64,000 bases of DNA from Larix kaempferi (lineage: Eukaryota; Streptophyta; Pinopsida; Pinales; Pinaceae): the NCBI GenBank assembly GCA_027924585.1, contig BSBM01000904.1, positions 19,677,001 to 19,741,000 on the forward strand. The letters are read 5' to 3'. The notes under the pieces were generated by a model that ran no database searches, had not been told where the DNA came from, and saw only the letters and a program-made list of their open reading frames with translations. Below, in pieces: positions 1-11,650 of this stretch. A program made the position numbers and the translations under genes. How positions within the stretch are numbered: the first letter of the stretch is position 1; the number at the start of each line of letters is the position of its first letter.

Positions 1-566
1 ATCCACTAGTGCGATCAAATGCAACTTCGAAAGAGAAGCACCGCTATCACCTCAGTGCTTGACTTCCCACTTTTAGGCCGGTTCTCAACGCAAGGGAGGC
101 TTCCCCTATAGGTTGATTAGATTTGAGGAGAGTTAAGGGAAAGGAGATCAACTTGTTTAAATGTGAGGTGTGAAATCGTCAAATTAATTTCCTAAACAAG
201 CATTCAATCACTTAATATTCACAGTGGTTTTCAAGTTAAAGACTTAGGAGATTTGCTCAATGATATGCAATAAATAAACCACGAACATTTGCAATACTTA
301 GTGAAAGAAAGAGAGCAATGGATCACACGGCTTGGAAAGTAAAACACATTAAACAGGTAATTTCATTGTTGTAAGATATAATAAACCATTCACCAAGTGA
401 GATTTGCAATGTAGAGCACTTGTTATTATTGGAGATCTTGAGTAAGGATTTGAATGAGGCCTTGCTTGAGAAAAAATCTCTGAAACAAGGTGTCACCCAA
501 ACTAATTTTAAACCAGACTTTTAAGAAAACATGTTAAGAGTAAATGAGGGTTAGATATGTCACAAC
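1..566. other. Repetitive non-coding sequence, part of a dispersed repeat
   Basis: No gene is seen. Positions 1-160 resemble 59,475-59,620 at moderate identity: both share the phrase CCCACTTTTAGG followed about 30 bases later by GGGAGGCTTCCC. This looks like an old dispersed repeat. Confidence 0.4.
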
Positions 567-2100
567 ATGTTGAGGATCATAAACTGTCTTTGGCTAGCCA
601 CATCCAGGGCACATGGACCATTTGATATATGCTGAAGTTCCTCTGATCAATGATCTATGGTGAAACCACAAATCTGGTCTGAGGAACAACCGATCAGAAT
701 CACCCGTTGTTGAAAGAGGGGTAATAGATGGCATGGGGACACTTGGTTGCTTACATGGAGGTTTCTACTTGACTTGAGGAATGAGAGGAATGCATGGCGT
801 ATGATGCATGATTGGAACATTGGAGGCCATTGGAGGAGCGTTGGACACTTCTTGTGAAGTGCTCTACCTTAGACCATTGCTTGTTGGACATGCTCACCAT
901 GGAGCTTGACATTTGTCACCTAGAATTAGCGTTCTTCACACGTGGGCCTATCTATTGTGTAGTTAGGTTGCTTTTTGTGGACTGAGTACACTTGTTATTG
1001 TTGGCTTCCTTGACCTTTCATATAAATAAAGGGAGGAGAGAGTCTTTCCATCATATTCATTATTCTTCACTCATGTAGTCAAATACTTGTGTTAGAGATG
1101 TGAGAGCTAGGGAAAACTTGTCTCTTTTACTTTTCCTTCATTTGTACTTTCTCTCGATGTCTTGAACACTAGGGTTTTTGAAGAAATTCAAGAGAAAGCT
1201 ATGGTTACGGTGTTTCCCTAAGAAGACAAGGAAGCTAGGGTATGGGAGAAACCTTAGAGGAGCAAAGGGAGCACTTGATCTTGTAGTTCTTATGAGAGAA
1301 GACTAAGGTTTTGTGGCATTTGGAAACCTTAGTAGTACTTGTAGTGCTCATTGTGGAGAAGATAGAGAAAGGCTATCTTGTACACTTCTGGTGCAAGTGA
1401 AGGTGCTAATTAGGACTTGCTGGTGTGTATGCTAGGTTGTTGAGGATCTTTGGTGGAGTGACTATCTTTGGTTAGGAGTGAATTCTAGATAATAGGAGTT
1501 GAGTGCTAGAGTTTGGAGAGCTTGACTTGTACTAGCTTATATTGAGTCGTTGGTATGTACATCTACTTCATCTTCTATATATATATATATATATGAAGTG
1601 TTCGAGTTGTACAACTTTGGTGTACTTGCATGTTTGAATTTCAACTTTTGTTATCTTCATGATTGAGTAGATTCTAACGTTGGTTATACATATTGATTTG
1701 ACATAATTGAGCATAATTTGTTAAGTGATTTAACATAAATCTAGAAGACAAAGGAGTAGATTTATTGTTGTAATAACATTCTATAATAAGTATTTTCAGA
1801 TTTGTTATATGCTTGGAAAGTTTGCCCTAAGGGATGAAATTTGTGGTATTGAAGTATATTGGACGCTATTTATTTCCTTGGGCTATGTTTGGAACTGGAT
1901 TGAAGAGAAGTGAAGTATTTGTTGCTCTAAATTAATATTTGAGATTCATCCCCTCGGATGAAAATTCATAGGACTAAGGAAATAGATCTACGAATCTCAA
2001 GATTGAGGTGAAATTTATGCATTTGCAATAAATGTGATATTGTTGAAATTTCTACATGGGTTTACAACAACATTTAAGGATTTCTACTTGGTATCAGGGA
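567..2100 (+). repeat. Putative decayed 5' LTR and primer-binding site of a Ty1/copia element
   Basis: A TGGTATCAGGGA motif at 2089-2100 resembles the TGGTATCAGAGC site complementary to the 3' end of initiator tRNA-Met, used by most plant copia elements. It lies about 200 bp upstream of a copia-like gag. A TATAAATAAA box at 1021-1030, followed by a long transcribed-looking stretch, fits an LTR promoter. The left boundary is a guess (a TGTTGAGG at about 569). No second LTR was found. Confidence 0.35.
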
Positions 2101-2297
2101 TGATTTGACTGAGATTGCTCTGTTGGTGAAGGATTGGATTTTTGAGTTGTTTCGTACCTGGGAGAGGGGCCTGACCTAGTATAGGTTGATTGGGTGTGAA
2201 ACTCTGGGATGCTTGGGATAAGTGCTTGAACCCTAGAAGAGTTGTTCTACTTTATTTGTTTTTTCTCTTTATTTGAGGTGTGCTTCAAATTTGTAGG

Positions 2298-2790
2298 ATG
2301 ATTAGTCTTGGTTTTAGAAAGTTTGATAGGTTGGATGGTGCATCCAATTTCATAACTTAGAAGTTTAGGTTACAAATAGTTTTGGAGGAGGTTGAGGTTT
2401 GGGAGCATGTTGAGAAAGAGATTGTTGCACCTATCGATCTGACACGGTTGGCCATTCATGTAAAGGAGGCCTAGGCAAAGAGAATAATTCTTGATTCAGT
2501 GAAGGATCAATTCATTCGTCTCATTGTAGACAAGATGACTAGTAAGCTGATGTATGAAGCTTTGGTTGGCTTATACCAAAGTTGTTGTGTCTCTATAAAT
2601 AAGATTTCAGTGTTTCACATGAGTAACACAAATTTGGTGGTGAGCTACTTGGCGAGGGTAGAAACAAGCTTTTAGCCTTTCACATCAGTAACATAGATAT
2701 GGTGGTGAGCTACGTGGATAGGGTTACATAGTTGAGAGATTAGTTGGTTGCCATAGGGACAAAAATGGAGGACAAGGAGTTGGTCTGTTA
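2298..2790 (+). pseudogene. Ty1/copia gag fragment, decayed
   Basis: Reading from the ATG at 2298 gives FRKFDRLDGASNFIT, a stop, then FRLQIVLEEVEVWEHVEKE and IILDSVKDQFI. This is the N-terminal block of the UBN2-type gag found in plant copia elements, where W(K/R)xxI(V)xLLEE and I(L)DxVKDxLI recur. It has several stops and a frameshift and loses similarity after about 2790, before any zinc knuckle. Other copies of this gag type occur at 22494 (+) and 56559 (-). Confidence 0.65.
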
Positions 2791-3629
2791 TCACCCAACG
2801 TATACATGAGTGGAAAAGGTCCCAACCCACTAGCACAACCTAGATGGAAACAAAGGTTGGATGTTTCTATCACATCAACACACACAACCTCTCATTTTAG
2901 GCTTAGCTATCTAATCCAAAACCAAGGGGGGGGGATCCTTAACGAATTAATGATTTATATATTTAATTGTCTAGATTGGAAGATTTATCAATTTAGAGTT
3001 GGCTAGACTAACTAAGTACAATAAAAAGTAGGAGCAATGAAATAACTTGCACTTAATAAAAACTTAAACACCATGAAAGATATTGAAATGCCAATGTGTG
3101 TTTAAGCTAACCAATGAATCAAATAAAAGAATGTCCAATAGATTAACAATAGATTTAAAGGAAATGCTCCTAATAGATGTGAAATATAAAATGGTAAAGC
3201 TCATACACGACTATTTCTTAATCCATCAATGAATATACCAATTAATTGTGAATTAACAATAAGTCCAAGGCTTATGACAGGGTCTAAGGTAAGGCCCCTA
3301 AAACTTGTAATGGGTTAAAGGATGATTATATCAAGTTAAATGAGATAAATGCCTTAATCATCCAACAAATTTGAATGTAAAGAATAAAACATGTAAGATA
3401 CACTTCAGGTTTACAAAGCTAAGCCAACATAAAATAAAAATGAACTTGAAGAAAAACTTAAATGGCTTAAAATTGCTAAGTATAAGCACAACTTAGATAA
3501 ATTCAATTGCAAGAGAAGTGATAAAACAATAGTGAATGTACATGCAATTAAATTATGTTAAACTTGGTGATTATGCTCAAGGGAGATTGGTTAAAATGAC
3601 TATTATTTCCTCTTGTGTTGAATATTTAC

Positions 3630-4114
3630 CAATGTTTGAAAAATCGAAATCGGACTCGGAATCGGTCGAGGGTCAACTCGGAATCGGAATCGGAATCGGA
3701 ATCGGTAATGAATCGGTCATAAATCGGCCGATTTGAATTTAATGAATCGGTTTACTCAAAAATACATAAAATATTTAAATTTTAAAGAAAAACAACATTT
3801 TCAAGATTTTAGGGTTGTTGTTATGACCCAGACGGGCCAGACCCGCTGTTTGAAAGCAAATGAGCACCTAGACTTGTTGTTTAGGGCTACTTTCATCCAC
3901 AATACTGCCCACCATTTATTTTAAGCCTTTAAGGTGATTTTATGAATTTTTACTGCTGCAAAGGTCACAATAGGCACAAGTTTGCTTCAAAAGTGTTGTA
4001 CAAGGGTTTGAACAACTTCAACCTAAGTTGCACGAAACGGGGAAACAGGGACGAAAAGGGGAAACTTCGAAATAGGGGAAACGTGACCCCCCAAAATTTT
4101 GGAAACGAGGAAAC

Positions 4115-4160
<46 letters not shown>

Positions 4161-4983
4161 CAAGGACATTTAAGAAAATGAATGTGAAATATAAATCATC
4201 TCATACATGTTAGCGAATCATTGCCTATGTTGGGATCCTATTCATCAATAGCACCCTATGCCTCCCTCCTCTAAGCTCTAGCCCTTGCCTCTAACTTGAA
4301 TTTCAAAGTTGATCTTCCAAGGACATTAGTCAACGACTCAACACCCTACAATTTTGATGAAACTTCCTAATCCAATCGTTGAAATAAGGTAGAAAAAACT
4401 TCCCATGCTTAATATGTGATTTTGCATGAGTGAAGAATACATTTTTATTAAGGTCATGACTGAGGAGTTCAACAATCAACACCACCAACATGAAGGTACA
4501 TATAGGGGTTGATGTGCTTGATTAAATGCCAATTCCATACCCTCATACATGATAGAATTTGGTGGAAACCTTGCAATCCTGAAATCCTGAAAACAGTTAA
4601 GTCTGCTGAATTTTGGATGGGTTCTAAAGTTCTACTTTTTGCATATGAAGTCTGATGAGGTTGGAACCACTCTCAAACATCCTGAAACAATTAATGGTAA
4701 TGTTAAAAATTTTAGTAAAAGGATGGAAAATAAAAGATAAGGAGAATGTCACTTTGAGTCCGTAGGCACCCACACAAACTGCCAGACAAATCGGCCAATT
4801 TTTTAGATAACTCGACCTATCAAACTGATTCGATACCGAACCGGCCGATTCGGTGTCCAGATCGGCTGGTTCGGTACCAAACTGGTCGACCAAACCGATT
4901 TGTAGACCAAGTTGATTCGGTTCCTTATCAAATCGGTAGGTCGGCCGATTCCGAAACCGGTTTGGCCGATTTTTAAAACTATG
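3630..4983. mobile_element. Non-autonomous hAT-type DNA transposon, AATCGG family, copy 1
   Basis: The element is bounded by imperfect terminal inverted repeats, CAATGTTTGAAAAATCG on the left and the complement of CATAGTTTTAAAAATCGG on the right. It is flanked by a perfect 8-bp duplication ATATTTAC (3622-3629 and 4984-4991). An 8-bp duplication with CA-starting ends is typical of the hAT superfamily. Inside each end are arrays of AATCGG-like motifs, direct at the left (3648-3745) and inverted at the right (4790-4970). There is no transposase. An (AT)n tract lies at about 4119-4157. A second copy is at 28743-30069. Confidence 0.85.
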
Positions 4984-4991
4984 ATATTTAC

Positions 4992-7306
4992 TGAGTATAG
5001 GAATTAACAAGAGAAAACCAATTCTAGAAATGTAAAAACTGCAGAAATTTAAAATTATTTTCCATAATTAATATGTTAAGTAAATCATGAACGATATATT
5101 AGTAAAGCAAGTGTTTTACTTAGCTGAAATATGCAAAAGAAGATGAAATAACTTGCTGGAATTTATTGCAGAAATAAAGGAATGTAAATTATAAAACGAT
5201 GATAAAATATTAGATTATTGAAGTTACCAAATCTGGTTTTACTTGCACTTACGTGTAAATTCCAAACTGCAGAATTTTATTAGTCACTTCTATTAAATGA
5301 CAAATGACTTATGGTATACAAGAAGTAAAACAGATTGAATCCTAAGATAAGTAAGTGAAAAGAAAATACCATATTTATTTATTATGCAATTCTTCCTTAA
5401 GTTTATAATCCTTAAAGTATGAAGACTTGAGGAAACAAATTTGAAATTTGAGGTATGAAACCTTTAGATGCAAATTTCGGATTTGAGATTTATGCAACTT
5501 TTTCAAAATAAGATATACTTGGCATTTAAAGTTCAAAGAGTAACTAATAAATCTGAATCTAAGATAAATATTCAAATTTATTTTAGATCTAAGCATATGA
5601 CATTCAATACAAGCAATTAGATCTAGTCAATGTGAAGGCTATTAAAGATTTTTCCTTACGGTTAGTAGATTTCACCAAGAGAAAGAACAATGTTTATTTT
5701 AAATTAAATGGATGGTTGCAAGGAGATATTAGTGCCAAATACCAAGGTCAGTGGAGTCACCTTAGAATCACCAAGAGGGCCTTGCTTGAAGAAGTCTCCA
5801 AGGAAATGAGATTGCTCTAGTCTAACCTTAGCTCACTTGGTGTAATGGAGGGTTTAATGCAATCACATAGGGAAGGGGAGACTCCACTCTTTATTTTTTT
5901 TCTTGGGTGTATCCTACACAAAGGGGGTTAATATTGCACCATTTAAATCAAGTGACAATGCAAAAAATAGCATCACAATTGCATCTATGATGGAGATTAT
6001 CTTACCATAAATTCAATCCAACTAGATAGTGCTATCTCTTCAATGTCCCTTGATAAAAAATAAATGGACACTAATAGCATATTACCTCCAATAGTCAAGC
6101 ATAATAGCAAGATGAAAGCCACTCATGAACAAAAAACTCTAAGTCTTTACCTCCAAAGCCAAAGAAATTTGTATTAAGAATGCTCTCCTAAGTGCACAAA
6201 GATAGCTCTTGTGTGCAACAACCAGCAAGAAAAATTAGAGATGAGGTCTCTTTATATACAACTTGAGACTCGACTTCCTTCTCATTAAAAAAACATTTCT
6301 ATGTTTAAAACCCTAGGTATATTCTAGAACCAAGTAAAAAATACATTTTCCTCTTGACATGGTCAATAAATTAATAAGATAATGAAAGTGGTCATAACAA
6401 CACTTTGACAAGTAAAAAAGAGAGGGCATCTCTCTTAGAATGGGGAAGAATTGGTTAAAGGAGGGACAAATTGGTTAAATGAGGGAATCTTCTAGAGGAA
6501 AATGACACTTGCAACAAAATTGCGGTGCGTTTTTTTAAAACGAGAGTTCATGATTTTCTAATTTCCTTAATAACCACTTTTTGGAAATCCCATGACCACT
6601 CTACATGTAATGGCATTGAGATGGCATGATTTTGGGCACTCACTCAATAGATAATTGCTCTCAAAGCTAGGGTATGAGGTGTCCAAGGTGGCATGCATGG
6701 ATATATGTTACCTTCCAAAGTAGCTTGTGTGAGTAAAGTCCCAAAGATGCATAATAGCTCAACGGAACAAAGAGGAAAAGGAAAATGTTACCACACCTCT
6801 CCTCTCTCACTCTAGGTTGAATCTTCTCCAACTCAAAAGGGAGTCTTCCCTAGGGTTAGGGTTTACTAGGGAAAAGGCAATGAAGAGCAAGGTGATTCCA
6901 AAAAGGGTTTCCCTAGCAAAGGTTTGCAATATAGAAATATGCAATATAATGATGGGAGGATACGCGAAACCACTGGAAAGGACTAGTTCCAATCAAACCT
7001 AGGGCAAATGGAATCAATAGGTTGGTAACTTAGAGGACCTTGCTTCAAAGATCATCTAGGAAACTAGAGAGCTCTAGGAAGCCCTAGCCTCCATGGATGT
7101 ATTGGAGGGTTTAGCTTGTAATCACAAGGGGAGGGAACAATCCTTGCTTTACTCCTTTCTTGAGTGAAACCCTACATTATAAGGGGTTTGAATTGCACGA
7201 TTCGAATGAAAGACAAGGTAAAGAAAAATCCCCCCTTATGAAAGAACTTCAGTTGAATCCAAAATAAAACCTTACCCAAGATCCAATTCATTTAGACAAT
7301 CCTGTC
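4992..7306. other. AT-rich non-coding region with dispersed repeat units
   Basis: No gene is supported. Two segments, about 5,740-5,960 and 7,020-7,230, resemble each other: both have GGAGGGTTTA, then a short AATCACA run, a GGGGAG block and CTTGRGTG before CCTACA. Part of 6,810-7,050 resembles 49,680-49,870 (TACTAGGGAAAAG, then CCAATG or GCAATG, then GAGGAGCA or AAGAGCA). They look like members of an old dispersed repeat family. Confidence 0.4.
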
Positions 7307-8497
7307 TGTAAATCTTTGATTTAGATATCACTACTCCCTCTGAATCACCCTGAGATCTCAAGCAGTTTTAGTCTCGATATTAATACATACTCATAAATAT
7401 AAACTCAACAGCTAGATCTCTTTACCAAACTGAAACACATGCAATCACACATAAACACCAAATATACCCTGGAAACCCCAACCGGGGAAAACCAACAAAC
7501 TGTGGGGCTATCTTTTATCTCGAGCCCAGAGCATATATATAAATGGACAAGTACAATACAGGATTACCTTAAAGGTAACTCAATCCCTGAACCGGACAGA
7601 CTCTAGATCTGCATGCATCAACTGATGCATGCACTGGAAGAGTAAGCCCTAACTGGTAAACTGGATCTGAGTGTCTCTGCAGGTGCTTCTGACTGATCTA
7701 CCTCTCTGTATCACACTGCTCTGATCTGCTCTCTCTGAAGACTGCCCTCTGAAGAATGCGACCTCCACTGCATGCAGAAGTGCGCCCTCCCCTTTGGATG
7801 TCTGATGCTTGTACCAGACCGGATCTCAGCAGATCTGAGCTCTGATTGCCCCTAACCTTCCTTGAATGCTGAGGCAAGGCTATCTTGGAAGTGTCAAACT
7901 CTGAATCGGTCGATCTGGCTCCAAATGAGCTCCTCCCTCCTTGGGAAATGTGCCCTCCTTCAAGGGAACACGTCCTCCTCTAAGCTGAGCAGAACGCTCT
8001 CTGATAGACTGTCTTAGTCCACAGACTTGGGTGCCTAGTGACTCTGGAGCTGAAGGTCACTGATCTAGCTCAGATTTGATCTTCCTAGCTCCTGTAGCAA
8101 CTCCTCTCTCTCTCAGAAAGTCGCTCTGCATGCACAACTGCGCCCTCCTCTCTCCAGCACTATCACTCTCTGATAATACAACTGAGCAACCTCATCTGGG
8201 GACCCCCTGCCTCTATAAGTAATCTCACCGATGAATTAGGTTTACCAAAACCCTAATTCTCGTGGCATGCAAAAGTCACTTTTGCATGCATCCAATGATC
8301 GCTGACAGGTCATGCAAAACTCATGCATGCAAAGGTCAAAACACCCCAGAACTTCCGCATGTAGCCACCACTGGGCTCATGCCACTGAGTAGAGTGCATC
8401 TCACCCTCTACTCCATACCGATGCCTATACTGCCAATGTACCTCCATGCAAGGCATCTGAATCATGGAGGACATCCCGAAGTTACCACACTTTAACA
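7307..8497 (-). repeat. 3' LTR of a minus-strand non-autonomous copia element (copy 2)
   Basis: Read on the minus strand, it starts TGTTAAAGTGTGGTAACTT at 8497 and ends AAAGATTTACA at 7307, 1,191 bp. It matches the LTRs of the intact copy at 21028-25624 over most of its length. A polypurine tract lies immediately inside (complement of CTCCCTCTTA, 8498-8507). It contains the palindrome GCATGCAAAAGT-C-ACTTTTGCATGC at 8265-8289. Confidence 0.85.
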
Positions 8498-9766
8498 CTC
8501 CCTCTTAACGAGGGAAGTCCTACCACTGATGCCTGGATCCAACAAGTCCCCTGCTGCTGACATTGATCTAACTGATTTGCCTGTCACTGCTGCCCTCTGA
8601 CCTGAAGAACCCTGATCAATCTCCATAAGTGTAGCTTCAAAAGAAGCCCCCTGATCAACCACTGCTAACTCTGTCATTGCACTCTGATTCAGACTCCCTC
8701 TGAATCTCTACTGCTGTAACCAGTCTTGAAGACTGCTGTCAAATGGATCCACCGATCTGTAGGTGATCTGTCTACGTCCCTGAGCTGGCTCAGATCTGTA
8801 AGTCAGCTCCCTCTGTCTCTGAGTTGACTCAGCTCTCTCCTGAGCCAAGTCCATCTCAACCATCTCATACCAGCTCAATCTTTGACCAGTACCTGCATGA
8901 GAAACATGCTCATCCATCGAATATGAGCCCAAGGGCCCAACCTGCTGAGACTCATCACTATCAAGAGCATCTCGCTCATCCATCTGAACTCCAGAATCAC
9001 TCCCCTGATCCTCCTCATCATGGTGAGCATCTCGCCCACCCATCTACTGACCAAACTCACTCCTCCTAGCCTCATCTCTGCTATGAGCATCCCGCTCATC
9101 ATCCTCCTCAAACTCTGAAGAGGATGTACTCAACCATCCTGATGTGCCCGTAGTAGGCTATCCCTGAACCAAGTATTCACTGTCGATCCTGTGACCCAAC
9201 AAGACTAGGTCTACTCCTCTAGGATAGGTGAAGATATGATCCTACTGGAACACTACTGAGTAGCCAGCAACTGCCAAAGCTGCCACTGAGAGGATACTCC
9301 CTCTCAATCTGGGAACAAAGAGTACTCCTGAAACCTCCAGGAGCTCCCCAAGGTTGAGCAGAAATCTCACTCTGCCCACTCCAGTAACCAAGTGATCAAC
9401 CCCCTGCACAGCCCGAGCCAACTCCAAAGGTGTGTGGTCTAAGATCAAGAATGCATCTTGCACTCCTGTCATGTGACTGCTGAGAGTGCAGTCCACTCTC
9501 CAACTCTGATCAACCTGAGCCTCTGGCAGGCTACTATCATGCCTTGACTGAACTGAGGCTAATGAGAACTCCTTCTCAAACCGAGAAGTAAACTCATCAA
9601 CCTCCCCCGCTGTTGCCACTTGCTTGTCCTTCGCCTGCTTCCCTTTCTTCTTATGCAGACACTGTCCCGCATAATGTCCATAGTCGTTGCAGGCGAAGCA
9701 TTTGATCTTGCTCAGATCTTTCTTCTGTCTGCCTCTCTACTTCCGGCTGTTGCGAGAGCCACATCA
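8498..9766 (-). pseudogene. Internal region of non-autonomous copia copy 2: gag zinc knuckle, protease-like segment, acidic tail
   Basis: On the minus strand, from high to low coordinates, it encodes the CCHC knuckle CFACNDYGHYAGQC. Then comes a protease-like segment that reads WRVDCTLSSHMTG where active copia proteases read DSG or DTG, then EYLVQG, an amber stop, an acidic region with DERDAHSRDEARR, a second amber stop after FGQ, and a tail with MDERDALDSDE, SWYEMVEMDLAQE and finally TSLVKREC ending in the LTR. The copy lacks its own 5' end: at 9766/9767 it joins another copia family's integrase in the same orientation. Confidence 0.75.
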
Positions 9767-11650
9767 TTGAGTGTACCATATTCAAGAGTGTCTTATTGAT
9801 TATTTCTGCTACACCATTCTACTGAGGATTATATTTAACAATGGTTTGATGCATAATCCCATTTTGACGAAGATAGTTTTCAAATTCATTAGAAGTATAT
9901 TCTTTTCCATTATCACTACCGAGAGTGCCAATATGAGATTGTGTTTCTATTTTAATCCACAAATGAGAAATTTTAAATGTTTCAAATGCTTCAGATTTTT
10001 GCTTCAATTAATAAACCCAACGCATCCTAGTGTAATCATCAATAAAATTCATGAGATTTTTATTACCATTTGTAGAATCAACAAGCATGGGGCCACATAA
10101 GTGAGAGTGTATCAACTCTAATTTCCTACATGCTTTGGAATGTGAATCATGAAAGGTTATTTACTATGTTTTCCAAGAATACAAGCATCACACTGTTTCA
10201 ACTTCTTTGGAAGGGTGGACAAACCTGTAACACCATTCTTCTTCAACAAACAAACACTATCATAATTGATGTTCCCATATCTAGCATGCCACAAAAGACT
10301 AGAAGACAGTGTGCCTTCATCATGCTAAGAGTGATATGCAACATTCTAAGCTCTTGCAGATGCCACTTTCAACTTCAATAGTCTCTCATCTTGCAATCCA
10401 ATCATGATCACTTGGTTGTTAGAGGATCTCCTTATCTCAACTTTTCCATTGAATATGTGGATGGGATGGCCTTGTTGTCAAATGTGCACAAAAGACAACA
10501 AGTTTCTCTACAACCCCGAAAGATAGAGAACATTATGCAACAAAAAGTCAGAGAAACCAGGCAATTTGAGCCTGATGGGGCTAATTCCCTTAGGTTTGAG
10601 GTTGGATTTATCTGCAAAATACACTACACCGTTCACGTTGTCGTTCAATTCTTTAAAGAAGTATTTTCTAAATGTCATGTTAGAGGTTGCTCTAGTGTCA
10701 AGCGTCCGAGTATCTCTCCAAGATGCAAATGAAGTATTAAACATAACTTCATTTATGCCAACATTATAGTGTGCAACAATGAAATGAGCAAATTCATGAG
10801 CTTTACCAGACCCATTAGCTTTACCTTTGTCTTCTTTTTGTTCTTTCTTCTCTATAATTTTCTCCCATTGAATTATGCATGTGAGTGCCTCATGTCCTTT
10901 CTTGCCACAACAAACACATTGCAGATCAAAGCTCTTATCATGGTTGTCTACCCCTCCTACCTCTGAAATTCTTTCTTCCATGCCCTCTTTTGCTACCATA
11001 TCTTCTAGAAGAATTATGTGGTTGATTCTTCCCTTTCTAAGGAAGGCACATAGTCTCTCCAGTGGGTTGAAGTGTCTTATTTATCGAGGCTTTCTCTCGT
11101 TCTGCAATATTCTACACCAGAGTGTCAAATTTAAGATCATTCAATTGGCCACTAGCTTGAAGTAACTCAAGATAGTGTGAATATGTGGGGTAAAGAACCT
11201 TGATGAAGGTAGTGAGAGGAAGGCATACCCTCACACTAGTGGTTTCAATTTCATGCATGATGGCTTTAATTTAAGATGCAACAGCCATGGGATCATTATC
11301 CTTCAACTCTAGGTTGAAGAGCTTTAACAACAATTGAATTAGCTCCAATTCCGCGTGTGAGTCATACAAATCTTTCAACTTCTTCAAAGCATCACAAGGG
11401 TTCTTAGCAGATGAAATATGTCAACTCACCTCTTCACTTACTGAAATATGCTTTCTTATCTCCACTCTTCCATATGTTAAGCTCTTTGTCTGTTGTAGGT
11501 TCTTTAGGTGTAGCATCACCTTCTCTTTCACAAATTCCATCCCACTGATTGTTGAAGATGAGCGTATGCTTGATCTTACTTGACCTTTCTAGATGGTTGT
11601 CCTTGCTAGTGAGCACTATAGAGAATGCATTTTTAACAATCTAGTAATAC
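9767..11650 (-). pseudogene. Ty1/copia gag-protease-integrase, decayed
   Basis: Minus strand. About 11,620-11,434 encodes a gag start (VLTSKDNHLERSSKIKHT). A zinc knuckle (CVCCGKKGHEALTC) and a protease region follow at 10999-10508, where the catalytic motif reads LDTRATSNMT instead of DTGATSHM. Next come the GAG-pre-integrase signature (LWHARYGNINYDS, CDACILGKHSK) and an integrase core with HSHLCGPM, FIDDYTRMRWVY and SDNGKEYTSNEFENYL, continuing to TLLNMVHSM. Numerous stops and shifts show it is dead. Reverse transcriptase and RNase H are missing because the sequence switches to another family at 9766. Confidence 0.85.

Noticed and set aside
3942-4181. Open frame ending in an Ile-Tyr repeat
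   Set aside because: The repeat is the translation of an (AT)n microsatellite inside a non-coding hAT-type element; the same artefact recurs at 29,047-29,265.
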